From assembly GCA_022560215.1 (NCBI GenBank), contig JADFTO010000054.1:1-12680 (forward strand): DNA of 12,680 nucleotides. Reading direction: 5' to 3'. The position numbers were made by a program, and so were the translations under genes. The stretch comes from Pseudomonadota bacterium. GTDB taxonomy: Bacteria; Pseudomonadota; Alphaproteobacteria; Rhodospirillales; 2-02-FULL-58-16. Below, in pieces: positions 1-5,678 of this stretch. The notes beneath the pieces are model-generated. The model did no database searches. It was not told the DNA's origin and was given only the letters and a program-made list of their open reading frames with translations. The first letter of the stretch is position 1, and every line of letters starts with the position of its first letter.

Positions 1-77
1 CGACAAAATATATAACCAAGCCGATAGATATTCGCGCTCTTCTCGGCGAGATCCGAGTACTGACCAAGACCGATTAA
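1..77 (+). CDS. C-terminal end of a response-regulator receiver domain protein (partial)
   Basis: This frame enters from the left edge (first full codon at 3) and ends at TAA 75-77. The visible residues read TKYITKPIDIRALLGEIR followed by VLTKTD. The block Y-I-T-K-P-I-D with a downstream leucine-rich helix is the usual beta5/alpha5 end of a CheY-like receiver domain, and the Lys of TKP is the conserved phosphate-contacting lysine. It could be a stand-alone receiver or the C-terminal receiver of a hybrid histidine kinase; the window does not show which. The stop lies only two bases before the 121-bp repeat begins, so that repeat forms the 3' end of this transcript. The fragment is short, but the motif is characteristic. 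Confidence 0.7.
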   Translation, partial: TKYITKPIDIRALLGEIRVLTKTD

Positions 78-79
78 GA

Positions 80-200
80 CCAAAGGGCGTTGAGCTTGTT
101 AAATCGCCCTTTGGCAAGCGCGACCGCGCGCTGGCGCTTATGCCTGAGAGCCTGCTCAGGCAATGAACGCCCAGCGGTCCTTCTTAAGGGCCGCTGGTAT
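80..200 (+). repeat. 121-bp dispersed multi-hairpin repeat, copy 1
   Basis: This is nearly identical to 5558-5678 in the same orientation. I count five differences over 121 bases, four of them clustered in the first hairpin loop. Four stem-loops follow one another: CCAAAGGGCG (80-89) with CGCCCTTTGG (105-114); AAGCGC with GCGCTT around 116-139; GCCTGAG with CTCAGGC around 142-161; and a 10-bp stem with one G.U pair beginning CCAGCGG near 171 and ending CCGCTGG near 197. The copy starts two bases after the TAA of the upstream receiver fragment. It has no T-tract typical of an intrinsic terminator. It could be a structured 3'-end element, a small RNA or a non-autonomous mobile repeat. One frame is open through it in both copies, but I take that to be a by-product of composition. 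Confidence 0.9.
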
Positions 201-210
201 AATCGGAGAG

Positions 211-239
211 CCGCGGAGGGAATGCAGTTCCCTCGGCGG
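211..239. repeat. Strong inverted repeat in the ABC operon leader
   Basis: Arms CCGCGGAGGGAA (211-222) and TTCCCTCGGCGG (228-239) pair over 12 positions with one mismatch, around a 5-nt loop. It lies 10 bases after repeat copy 1 and is not part of the copy at 5558-5678. No T-run follows, so a classical intrinsic terminator is not supported. It may be an operator, a leader mRNA structure or a Rho-related 3' structure for the upstream gene. Confidence 0.6.
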
Positions 240-387
240 TGAAATGTAGGTACGATTTCCATGGATCTGGAGGTTATCCGGGGAATGTCGGTTTAAACTT
301 TTTTTCCCAAATCCAGATCGTCGATTTTGGTCAATGAAAAGCCCGGAAAGGGCTTGAAAAATCAAAAACTCAAGACAGGAGGAGAAG

Positions 388-1350
388 ATGACATCTCTTT
401 TCAGAAAAGCTTTCCCCATTGCGCTGGGGGCCTTGACGGCGCTTGGTATTTTGAGCGCGGTGGCCACCCCGGCGGTGGCCGAAGGCGAGCGGTTCGTCCT
501 GATCAGCCATGCCCCGGATTCCGATTCCTGGTGGAACACGATCAAGAACGCCATCAAGATCGCGGGCGATCAGATGAACGTGAAGGTCGAGTACCGCAAT
601 CCGCCGACCGGCGATCTGGCGGACATGGCGCGCATCGTTCAGCAGGCGGCGGCCTCCAATCCCGACGGCATTATCGTCACCATCGCCGATTTCGACGTTC
701 TTTCCGGCCCGGTGAGAAACGCGGTGGACAAGGGCATTCCGGTGATCACCATCAATTCCGGCACTCATGAACAATCGGAAAAGCTGGGCGCCCTGTTGCA
801 TGTCGGCCAGCCTGAATACGACGCCGGTTTCGGCGCCGGCAAACGGGCCAAGGCGAAGGGGGTCAAAAAATTCGTTTGCGTCAATCACTACATCACCAAC
901 CCGGCTTCGGTCGAACGCTGCAAGGGCTATGCCGACGCCCTGGGCGTGGATCTCGGCTCCCAGATGATCGATTCAGGCCAGGATCCCTCGGAAATCAAGA
1001 ACAGGGTCATTGCCTACCTGCGGGCCAATCCCGACACCAACGGCATTCTGACCTTGGGCCCGACCTCGGCCCACCCGACCCTGGCGGCGCTGAAGGAAAT
1101 CGGCCGCTCCGGCGACATCCACTTCGGCACCTTCGACCTGTCGGGTGAGATCGCCAAGGCCATCAAATCGGACGTGATCGCCTTCGCCATCGATCAGCAG
1201 CCTTTTCTGCAAGGCTATTTGCCGGTGATTATCCTCACCAACCTGGCCCGTTACGGTGTCGTTCCATCCGGTCACATCAATTCGGGTCCCGGCTTCGTGG
1301 TCAAAAATAATATCGCTCTTGTCGAAAAATACGCCGGCGAATACCGTTAA
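388..1350 (+). CDS. Sugar ABC transporter periplasmic substrate-binding protein (CUT2/RbsB-FrcB type)
   Basis: A 320-aa periplasmic binding protein of the Peripla_BP_4 type that would capture a monosaccharide or related polyol and deliver it to the permease encoded next. Residues 1-31 form a signal peptide: basic start with R6/K7, hydrophobic core, and an A-V-A site before E32. The mature protein opens with FVLISHAPDSDSWW and contains the family-typical blocks NPDGIIVTIAD, GIPVITINSG and GILTLGPTSAHPTLAAL, then a C-terminal GFVVKNN. Length is normal for the family. The ATG at 388 is supported by AGGAGG at 377-382. An intrinsic terminator follows the stop, as is common where binding protein is made in excess over membrane subunits. 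The substrate cannot be read from sequence; fructose, ribose and inositol-like ligands are all possible. Confidence 0.9.
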   Translation: MTSLFRKAFPIALGALTALGILSAVATPAVAEGERFVLISHAPDSDSWWNTIKNAIKIAGDQMNVKVEYRNPPTGDLADMARIVQQAAASNPDGIIVTIADFDVLSGPVRNAVDKGIPVITINSGTHEQSEKLGALLHVGQPEYDAGFGAGKRAKAKGVKKFVCVNHYITNPASVERCKGYADALGVDLGSQMIDSGQDPSEIKNRVIAYLRANPDTNGILTLGPTSAHPTLAALKEIGRSGDIHFGTFDLSGEIAKAIKSDVIAFAIDQQPFLQGYLPVIILTNLARYGVVPSGHINSGPGFVVKNNIALVEKYAGEYR

Positions 1351-1362
1351 ATCACTCAATCG

Positions 1363-1406
1363 AGGCGGAAAGGGTATTTCGGAACCTTTTCCGCCTTTTT
1401 TCTTTT
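1363..1406 (+). terminator. Intrinsic terminator/attenuator between binding protein and permease
   Basis: Arms AGGCGGAAAGG (1363-1373) and CCTTTTCCGCCT (1385-1396) form an 11-bp stem with one bulged T. A run of T with a single C (1396-1406) follows. It sits 13 bases after the binding-protein stop and just before the permease ribosome-binding site (GGGAGG, about 1413-1418). Partial read-through would give more binding protein than permease and ATPase. Confidence 0.85.
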
Positions 1407-1423
1407 GAATTTGGGAGGATTCC

Positions 1424-2554
1424 ATGACCAGCGATGTGAAAACGCCGGGCGCCCCCCCTGAAGACGAGCGTGTGAAGGAAATATCGCGATTCCGCAAGGC
1501 GATGATCGGCCCGGAGCTGGGGGCGATTGCCGGTACGATCCTTGTTTTCATGTTTTTTTTCGCCGTTGCGCGCGATACCGGCATGTTCTCGCCCGAAGGG
1601 GTGATGACGTGGACCACGGTTTCCGCCCAATTCATCATTATCGCCGTCGGCGCCTGCCTGTTGATGATCGCCGGCGAGTTCGATCTGTCCGTCGGCTCGA
1701 TGATTGGCTTTGCCGGCATTGTCATCGCCATCACCTCGGTCAGTTGGGGCTGGCCGGTCTGGCTGAGCATCATCACGGCCTTCATCCTGGCCATGTCGAT
1801 CGGCGCGCTGAACGGCTACCTGGTCATCAAGACGGGACTGCCCTCGTTCATCGTGACCCTGGCTTTCCTTTACATCCTGCGCGGATTGACCATCTTCGGC
1901 GCCATTTTCACCACCCGCAAGACCATCATCGGCGGCGTGCGCGAAGCGGCCGAGGGCGACTGGCTGGCGCCATTGTTCGGCGGCACGATCTTCACCGGGC
2001 TGTTCCAGTGGCTGGCCGATATCGGCCTTCTTGATACCTTTTCCCGGGGCAGCCGGGTGGGGCAGCCCATCGTCGAGGGCATACCGATGCTCATCGTCTG
2101 GGCCCTGGCGCTGATCGTTTTCGGCCATATCCTGCTCACCCGGACCAAGTTCGGCAACTGGATCTACGCCTCCGGCGGCGATGCCCAGGCGGCCCGCTAC
2201 GTGGGCGTGCCGGTCAATCGGGTGAAGATCCTGATGTTCATGTTCACCGCTTTCTGCGCCACCGTCTTCGCCACCAGCCAGGTGATGGAATTCGGCTCGG
2301 CGGCCGCCGACCGGGGCCTGCTGAAGGAATTCGAGGCCATCATCTCGGTGGTCATCGGTGGCGCCCTGCTGACCGGCGGCTATGGTTCGGTGATTGGCGC
2401 GGCGCTCGGCGCCCTGATCTTCGGCGTCGTGCAGCAGGGCCTGTTCTTCGCCGGCGTCGAGAGTTCGCTGTTCCGGGTCTTCCTGGGCATCATCCTGCTA
2501 TTGGCGGTGATCCTGAACACCTACATCCGCCGAATGATTACGGGGGAGCGCTGA
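1424..2554 (+). CDS. Sugar ABC transporter permease (BPD_transp_2 family, FrcC/RbsC-like)
   Basis: A 376-aa inner-membrane permease with a charged cytoplasmic N-terminus (residues 1-30) and roughly nine to ten hydrophobic segments. Diagnostic stretches of CUT2 permeases are present: MIAGEFDLSVGSMIGFAG (about residues 81-98), GLPSFIVTLAFLYILRGLT, and near the C-terminus VVIGGALLTGGYGSVIGAALG. Residues of about 160-215 form a polar stretch between membrane segments, longer than in RbsC, as seen in the FrcC-like subgroup. The ATG at 1424 has GGGAGG a few bases upstream. The stop overlaps the intergenic base before the ATPase start at 2556, so the two are translationally linked. It forms the membrane channel of the importer encoded at 388-3335. 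Confidence 0.9.
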   Translation: MTSDVKTPGAPPEDERVKEISRFRKAMIGPELGAIAGTILVFMFFFAVARDTGMFSPEGVMTWTTVSAQFIIIAVGACLLMIAGEFDLSVGSMIGFAGIVIAITSVSWGWPVWLSIITAFILAMSIGALNGYLVIKTGLPSFIVTLAFLYILRGLTIFGAIFTTRKTIIGGVREAAEGDWLAPLFGGTIFTGLFQWLADIGLLDTFSRGSRVGQPIVEGIPMLIVWALALIVFGHILLTRTKFGNWIYASGGDAQAARYVGVPVNRVKILMFMFTAFCATVFATSQVMEFGSAAADRGLLKEFEAIISVVIGGALLTGGYGSVIGAALGALIFGVVQQGLFFAGVESSLFRVFLGIILLLAVILNTYIRRMITGER

Positions 2555-2555
2555 G

Positions 2556-3335
2556 ATGAGTTCACCATTGATCGAGATGCGCGACATCGAGAAGCACTTC
2601 GGCAGCGTCATCGCGCTGGGCGGTGTTTCGCTTACCGTGAACGCCGGCGAGGTCCATTGTCTGCTCGGCGACAACGGCGCCGGCAAGTCGACCTTCATCA
2701 AGACCATGTCCGGCGTCCACAAGCCAAATGCCGGCGAGATGTACATGGAGGGCGAAAAGGTCGTCTTCGACAGCGCCCGTGACGCCATCGACCGGGGCAT
2801 CGCCACGGTCTACCAGGACTTGGCGATGATTCCGCTGATGTCGGTAACCCGCAACTTCTTCATGGGCCGCGAGCCGACGAAGAAGTTCGGACCCTTCACG
2901 TTCATCGACTTCAAGGAAGCCCATCGTGTGACCAAGGAAGAGATGATGAAAATCGGCATCGACGTGCGCGATCCCAACCAGGCGGTCGGCACCCTGTCAG
3001 GCGGCGAGCGCCAGACGGTGGCCATTGCGCGCGCCGTTCATACCGGCGCCAAGCTGCTGATTCTGGACGAGCCGACCTCGGCGCTGGGCGTGCGCCAGAC
3101 CGCGATGGTCCTTAAATACGTGAACATGGTCCGCGAAAAGGGCTTGGGCGTTGTTTTCATCACCCACAACGTGCGTCACGCCATGGCCGTCGGTGACCGT
3201 TTTACGGTGCTCAACCGGGGCCAGACCCTGGGCACGGCGGTGCGCGGCGAGATCACTCAGGACGAACTTCAGAACTTGATGGCCGGCGGCCAGGAACTGT
3301 CGGATCTGACTGACGAATTGGGGGAATCCGTGTGA
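2556..3335 (+). CDS. Sugar ABC transporter ATP-binding protein (single-domain, FrcA-like)
   Basis: A 259-aa cytoplasmic ATPase that powers the importer. All motor motifs are visible: Walker A GDNGAGKST (residues 38-46), Q-loop Gln87, signature LSGGERQ (147-153), Walker B LLILDEP (167-173), D-loop SALG (175-178, Gly where Asp is usual) and switch His204. Most CUT2 ATPases (RbsA, XylG) are tandem two-domain proteins of about 500 aa; this one has a single domain and so resembles FrcA, acting as a homodimer. The ATG is one base after the permease TGA, and the ribosome-binding site GGGGGAG lies within the permease end. No sugar kinase or regulator follows; the operon ends here and faces the convergent DUF1127 gene. 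Confidence 0.92.
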   Translation: MSSPLIEMRDIEKHFGSVIALGGVSLTVNAGEVHCLLGDNGAGKSTFIKTMSGVHKPNAGEMYMEGEKVVFDSARDAIDRGIATVYQDLAMIPLMSVTRNFFMGREPTKKFGPFTFIDFKEAHRVTKEEMMKIGIDVRDPNQAVGTLSGGERQTVAIARAVHTGAKLLILDEPTSALGVRQTAMVLKYVNMVREKGLGVVFITHNVRHAMAVGDRFTVLNRGQTLGTAVRGEITQDELQNLMAGGQELSDLTDELGESV

Positions 3336-3345
3336 TGGCTCGCCG

Positions 3346-3382
3346 TTGGGGACGTCACGGGCCATGGGCCCGGACGCCCCAA
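3346..3382. terminator. Long hairpin between convergent ABC operon and DUF1127 gene
   Basis: TTGGGG, CGTC and CGGGCC (3346-3364) pair in order with GGCCCG, GACG and CCCCAA, giving about 16 bp with two single-A bulges and an ATG loop. It begins 10 bases after the ATPase stop and ends four bases before the DUF1127 stop on the other strand. Neither side has a T-tract, so it is more likely a stabilising 3'-end structure or a Rho-assisted bidirectional stop than a classical intrinsic terminator. Confidence 0.6.
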
Positions 3383-3386
3383 GGTG

Positions 3387-3539
3387 TCAGACGGCGTGAC
3401 GCTGGGCGAGATCGTGGATCTGCCAGCGGGCGATCCCGAGGTCGTCGAGTTCACGGGTGGAGAGGCCTTCCAGGGCCGCGATGGTCGCGTGGATAGACTT
3501 CCAACGACGGTATCTGGCGAAGAGTTCACGGAACAACAT
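3387..3539 (-). CDS. Small DUF1127 family protein
   Basis: A 50-aa protein on the minus strand: begins MLFRELFARYRRWKS, continues with AALEGLSTRELDDLGIAR, then WQIHDLAQRHAV and a TGA. The pattern of an Arg/Trp-rich amphipathic start followed by L-S-x-R-E-L-x-D-x-G-I-x-R is the DUF1127 (YjiS-like) signature. An AAAGGAG ribosome-binding site (complement of 3548-3554) lies eight bases before the ATG, which decides the start. In alphaproteobacteria such short Arg-rich proteins have been linked to RNA-related regulation and phosphate/carbon physiology; the role here is unknown. It converges on the sugar ABC operon. Length (about 50 aa) is normal for the family. Confidence 0.85.
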   Translation of the reverse strand: MLFRELFARYRRWKSIHATIAALEGLSTRELDDLGIARWQIHDLAQRHAV

Positions 3540-3844
3540 GGCCGCTACTCCTTTATTGACGCCTGTTTTTTATGCAGGCCAAGTTGAGTGGGTAAAGATT
3601 GCGATCGAAACCTAGTCCCGATGCGCGGGTCGGAGAAGCAGGTTTTTCACATGTCTGATCTGATCTTTTTGCAGCCCAACATGGGTATGCAAAATTCCGC
3701 CTCGGCGTGGGAGAATCAACTTTTAGATAAGCGCAAGCTTTTGGATACTTCGATGCAATGGCCCGGGCATCGATTGGCTTCACGCCTGCGTCGGTTGGTT
3801 CATAGGGGAAGAGGAGGGTTGGAGCGCTATCCGGCTAGGGGGGG
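3540..3844. other. Intergenic region, lower GC
   Basis: This 305-bp stretch between the divergent-facing ends of the DUF1127 gene (its upstream side) and the DUF721 gene (its 3' end) is visibly richer in A/T than its surroundings. It contains the DUF1127 ribosome-binding site (3548-3554), a short GCCTG/CAGGC hairpin (3561-3579), and presumably the DUF1127 promoter; TTTACC and CATAAA on the minus strand, 16 bases apart, are a weak candidate. Open frames on both strands have non-host codon use and run into other genes, so I accept none of them. Confidence 0.5.
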
Positions 3845-4333
3845 TCAGTCCGCGCCTTCCCGCCGCCCCATGACCGACCGCCCCAGGGCTTCCAGGGAGG
3901 CGCGGAGCCCGGGGTCGTCGACGGACATCAAGCATTTTTCCAGGGCCTGCTCCTCGGTGGCGTTCAGGGGTCGGACGCGGGGCGGGGACGGCTTCTCCCT
4001 TGGCGGAAGGGGGCCCTGAATCATTTTGAGGTCGGCGACGGCGCGGTATCCGATATAACCGTTGACCCGTTCGATCAGCAGGGGTTGCAGGTGTTGCAAT
4101 TCGATGGCCAGGCTGCCGCTGTCGATGCGCAGATACAGCGTCCCCCCCGTTCTTTCGCCCTTCGGGTAGACGATCCTTTCCGGCGCCGAGTGGGCGGCGA
4201 GCACGGGACCGATGATGTCCGGCCACTGGTTGACGATGGCGGCGCTGGAAAGACCCCTCTTTCCGAACGCCGGCTTGGTAATCCTGGCCACCGCGTCGGC
4301 CAACGCCTTGGGTCCGCGCACCCCCCCGGACAT
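3845..4333 (-). CDS. DUF721 (DciA-like) domain protein
   Basis: A 162-aa cytoplasmic protein from the ATG at 4333. The N-terminal half has the DUF721 pattern: ALADAVARITKPAFGKRG, then NQWPDIIGPVLAAHSAPERI and GTLYLRIDSGSLAIELQHL with PLLIERVNGYIGY. The C-terminal 60 residues are Pro/Arg-rich and acidic, without a recognised domain. DUF721 includes DciA, the ancestral helicase loader for DnaB in many bacteria; whether this alphaproteobacterial form, usually found beside mutY, has that function is inference. A GTG at 4360 would add nine residues, but GGAAAGG seven bases before the ATG favours the shorter form. It is divergent from mutY with a gap of only 38 bases. Confidence 0.8.
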   Translation of the reverse strand: MSGGVRGPKALADAVARITKPAFGKRGLSSAAIVNQWPDIIGPVLAAHSAPERIVYPKGERTGGTLYLRIDSGSLAIELQHLQPLLIERVNGYIGYRAVADLKMIQGPLPPREKPSPPRVRPLNATEEQALEKCLMSVDDPGLRASLEALGRSVMGRREGAD

Positions 4334-4363
4334 CCGGTGACCTTTCCCGTATCCGCTCACGCC

Positions 4364-4369
4364 TATAGT
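4364..4369 (+). promoter_or_regulatory. Candidate -10 element (TATAGT) in the DUF721/mutY divergent gap
   Basis: TATAGT lies two bases before the ATG at 4372, matching five of six bases of the -10 consensus. No good -35 is visible 17 bases upstream. If it is used, mutY would be transcribed leaderless or nearly so, or would start at a downstream codon such as GTG 4384. This is a suggestion from spacing and sequence only. Confidence 0.3.
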
Positions 4370-4371
4370 GT

Positions 4372-5478
4372 ATGATCACGAACGTGCTGGAACAACCGGT
4401 GAGAACGGCCGCTCTTGAAGCTCCAAGCGTTTGCCGCTTGCTGGACTGGTACGACCGCCACCGCCGCGACCTGCCGTGGCGGGCGGCGCCGGGGGAGACC
4501 CCCGACCCCTACGTGGTTTGGCTGAGCGAGATCATCCTGCAGCAGACCACGGTGAGCACGGCCAAACCCTACTTCGAGTCCTTGCTGGCTCTTTGGCCGC
4601 GGGTCGAAGACCTGGCGGCCGCCGATCCGGACCGGGTGCTGCATGCTTGGCAGGGGCTCGGCTACTATGCGCGGGCACGCAACCTGCTGAAGTGTGCCCG
4701 CATCGTGTCTGAGGACCTGGGAGGCCGCTTCCCGGACAACGAACGGGAATTGCAGAGGCTTCCCGGCATCGGTCCCTATACCGCCGCCGCCATTGCATCC
4801 ATCGCCTTCGGGCAAAAGACGGTGCCGGTTGATGGAAACGTCGTCCGTGTCCTGGCCCGCCTGTATGCGCTAGGCGAGCCCCTGCCCGGCGCCCGGCGCC
4901 GCATCGAAGGACTGGCCCGGGGCCTGGCGTCTTCCGTCAGGCCCGGCGACTTCGCCCAGGCCTTGATGGACCTCGGCGCCGGCGTGTGCACCCCGCGGAA
5001 GCCCGCCTGCGGCGCCTGTCCCTGGCGATCGGCCTGTGCCGGCAGGTGCGCGCCCGAAGCCTATCCGGTCAAGGGCCGGACCAGGACCAAACCGACCCGC
5101 CGGGGCGTGGCCTTCTGGGCCGAGGACGGGAACGGGGCCGTCCTGTTGCGCAAAAGGGCCGAGGAGGGACTCCTCGGCGGCATGATGGAATTTCCCTCGA
5201 CCGACTGGCGCCAGGCCCCGTGGACGGACCGCCAGGCCCGCGCCTTCGCCCCCGTGCCCGCGGCTTGGCGGCGGTTGCCCGGCGTGGTCCGCCATACGTT
5301 CACCCATTTTCACCTGGAACTCGCCGTTCTGGCCGGGAAAGCGGGCGCATCCTGCGGCGAGGGAGGCCCGCCCGACGGCATATGGTGTTCCGTCGAGCGA
5401 TTCCCGGAGCACCCCCTGCCGACGCTCATGAAAAAGGTGGCGGCGCACGCCCTCAAGCACCTGAATGAACGGGAGTGA
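4372..5478 (+). CDS. mutY: A/G-specific adenine DNA glycosylase MutY
   Basis: A 368-aa base-excision repair enzyme that removes adenine mispaired with 8-oxoguanine. The HhH-GPD domain spans about residues 20-230: catalytic Glu53 in WLSEIILQQTT, helix-hairpin-helix LPGIGPYTAAAI (130-141), and catalytic Asp154 in VPVDGNVVRV. The [4Fe-4S] loop is complete with C206, C213, C216 and C222 in the canonical C-x6-C-x2-C-x5-C spacing. Residues from about 235 form the NUDIX-like 8-oxoG recognition domain, with GLLGGMMEFPS and FTHFHLELAV as its markers. QQTT replaces the more usual QQTQ. The start is uncertain because no ribosome-binding site precedes ATG 4372; the conserved region begins near residue 22, so a few N-terminal residues may be extra. 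Next to DUF721, as in many alphaproteobacteria. Confidence 0.95.
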   Translation: MITNVLEQPVRTAALEAPSVCRLLDWYDRHRRDLPWRAAPGETPDPYVVWLSEIILQQTTVSTAKPYFESLLALWPRVEDLAAADPDRVLHAWQGLGYYARARNLLKCARIVSEDLGGRFPDNERELQRLPGIGPYTAAAIASIAFGQKTVPVDGNVVRVLARLYALGEPLPGARRRIEGLARGLASSVRPGDFAQALMDLGAGVCTPRKPACGACPWRSACAGRCAPEAYPVKGRTRTKPTRRGVAFWAEDGNGAVLLRKRAEEGLLGGMMEFPSTDWRQAPWTDRQARAFAPVPAAWRRLPGVVRHTFTHFHLELAVLAGKAGASCGEGGPPDGIWCSVERFPEHPLPTLMKKVAAHALKHLNERE

Positions 5479-5557
5479 GGCGTCCCTTTAGTCCATCCCG
5501 GTGGACCCGCCCGCCCCTCGGCGTCGCCGGCCAAGGGTTTGCATCGGCAGGGTTATT

Positions 5558-5678
5558 CCAAAGGGCGTTGAGCTTGACTCATCGCCCTTTGGCAAGCGCG
5601 ACCGCGCGCCGGCGCTTATGCCTGAGAGCCTGCTCAGGCAATGAACGCCCAGCGGTCCTTCTTAAGGGCCGCTGGTAT
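5558..5678 (+). repeat. 121-bp dispersed multi-hairpin repeat, copy 2
   Basis: Second copy of the element at 80-200, same orientation, with five differences. Its last base is the first base of the apt stop codon (complement TAA, 5678-5680), and it fills the gap between the convergent mutY and apt genes. The first hairpin is longer than in copy 1: after the 10-bp CCAAAGGGCG/CGCCCTTTGG stem, TGAG (5569-5572) pairs with CTCA (5578-5581). The other three stem-loops are conserved; the one substitution there (T to C, ctggcg to ccggcg) leaves the AAGCGC/GCGCTT stem intact. The placement suggests a 3'-end role for apt, for mutY, or for both. Confidence 0.9.

Larger units (their letters stand above)
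78..387. other. Intergenic leader of the sugar ABC operon
   Basis: This 310-bp gap holds, in order: repeat copy 1 (80-200), a strong inverted repeat (211-239), short palindromes TCCATGGA (258-265) and GTTTAAAC (291-298), a T-rich run (298-305), a small hairpin with AAGCCC (339-344) and GGGCTT (350-355) arms, and a strong ribosome-binding site AGGAGG at 377-382, five bases before the ATG at 388. The promoter of the ABC operon should lie here, but I cannot point to a convincing -35/-10 pair. The palindromes could be operators for a LacI/ROK-type sugar regulator; that is a guess. No real gene is seen. Confidence 0.6.

Noticed and set aside
198..203. Perfect TATAAT at the end of repeat copy 1
   Set aside because: No -35-like hexamer is found at about 17 bases upstream (cggtcc at 175-180), and copy 2 reads TATTAT. 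Not enough to call a promoter.
74..262. 62-aa minus-strand frame over repeat copy 1
   Set aside because: It is generated by the structured repeat and its flanks; the equivalent frame is not maintained as a gene at copy 2.
1352..2128. 258-aa minus-strand frame under the permease
   Set aside because: Low-complexity Asp/Gln/Gly/Arg-rich translation, antisense to a clear membrane protein, and crossing the intrinsic terminator.
3553..3783. 76-aa minus-strand frame upstream of DUF1127
   Set aside because: No motif, no ribosome-binding site and non-host codon use.
3588..4019. 143-aa plus-strand frame between DUF1127 and DUF721
   Set aside because: The second half is antisense to DUF721, the first half has unusual codon use, and no family is recognisable.
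4870..5460. 196-aa minus-strand open frame within mutY
   Set aside because: Shadow of the mutY coding strand; Gly/Ala/Arg-rich with no motif.
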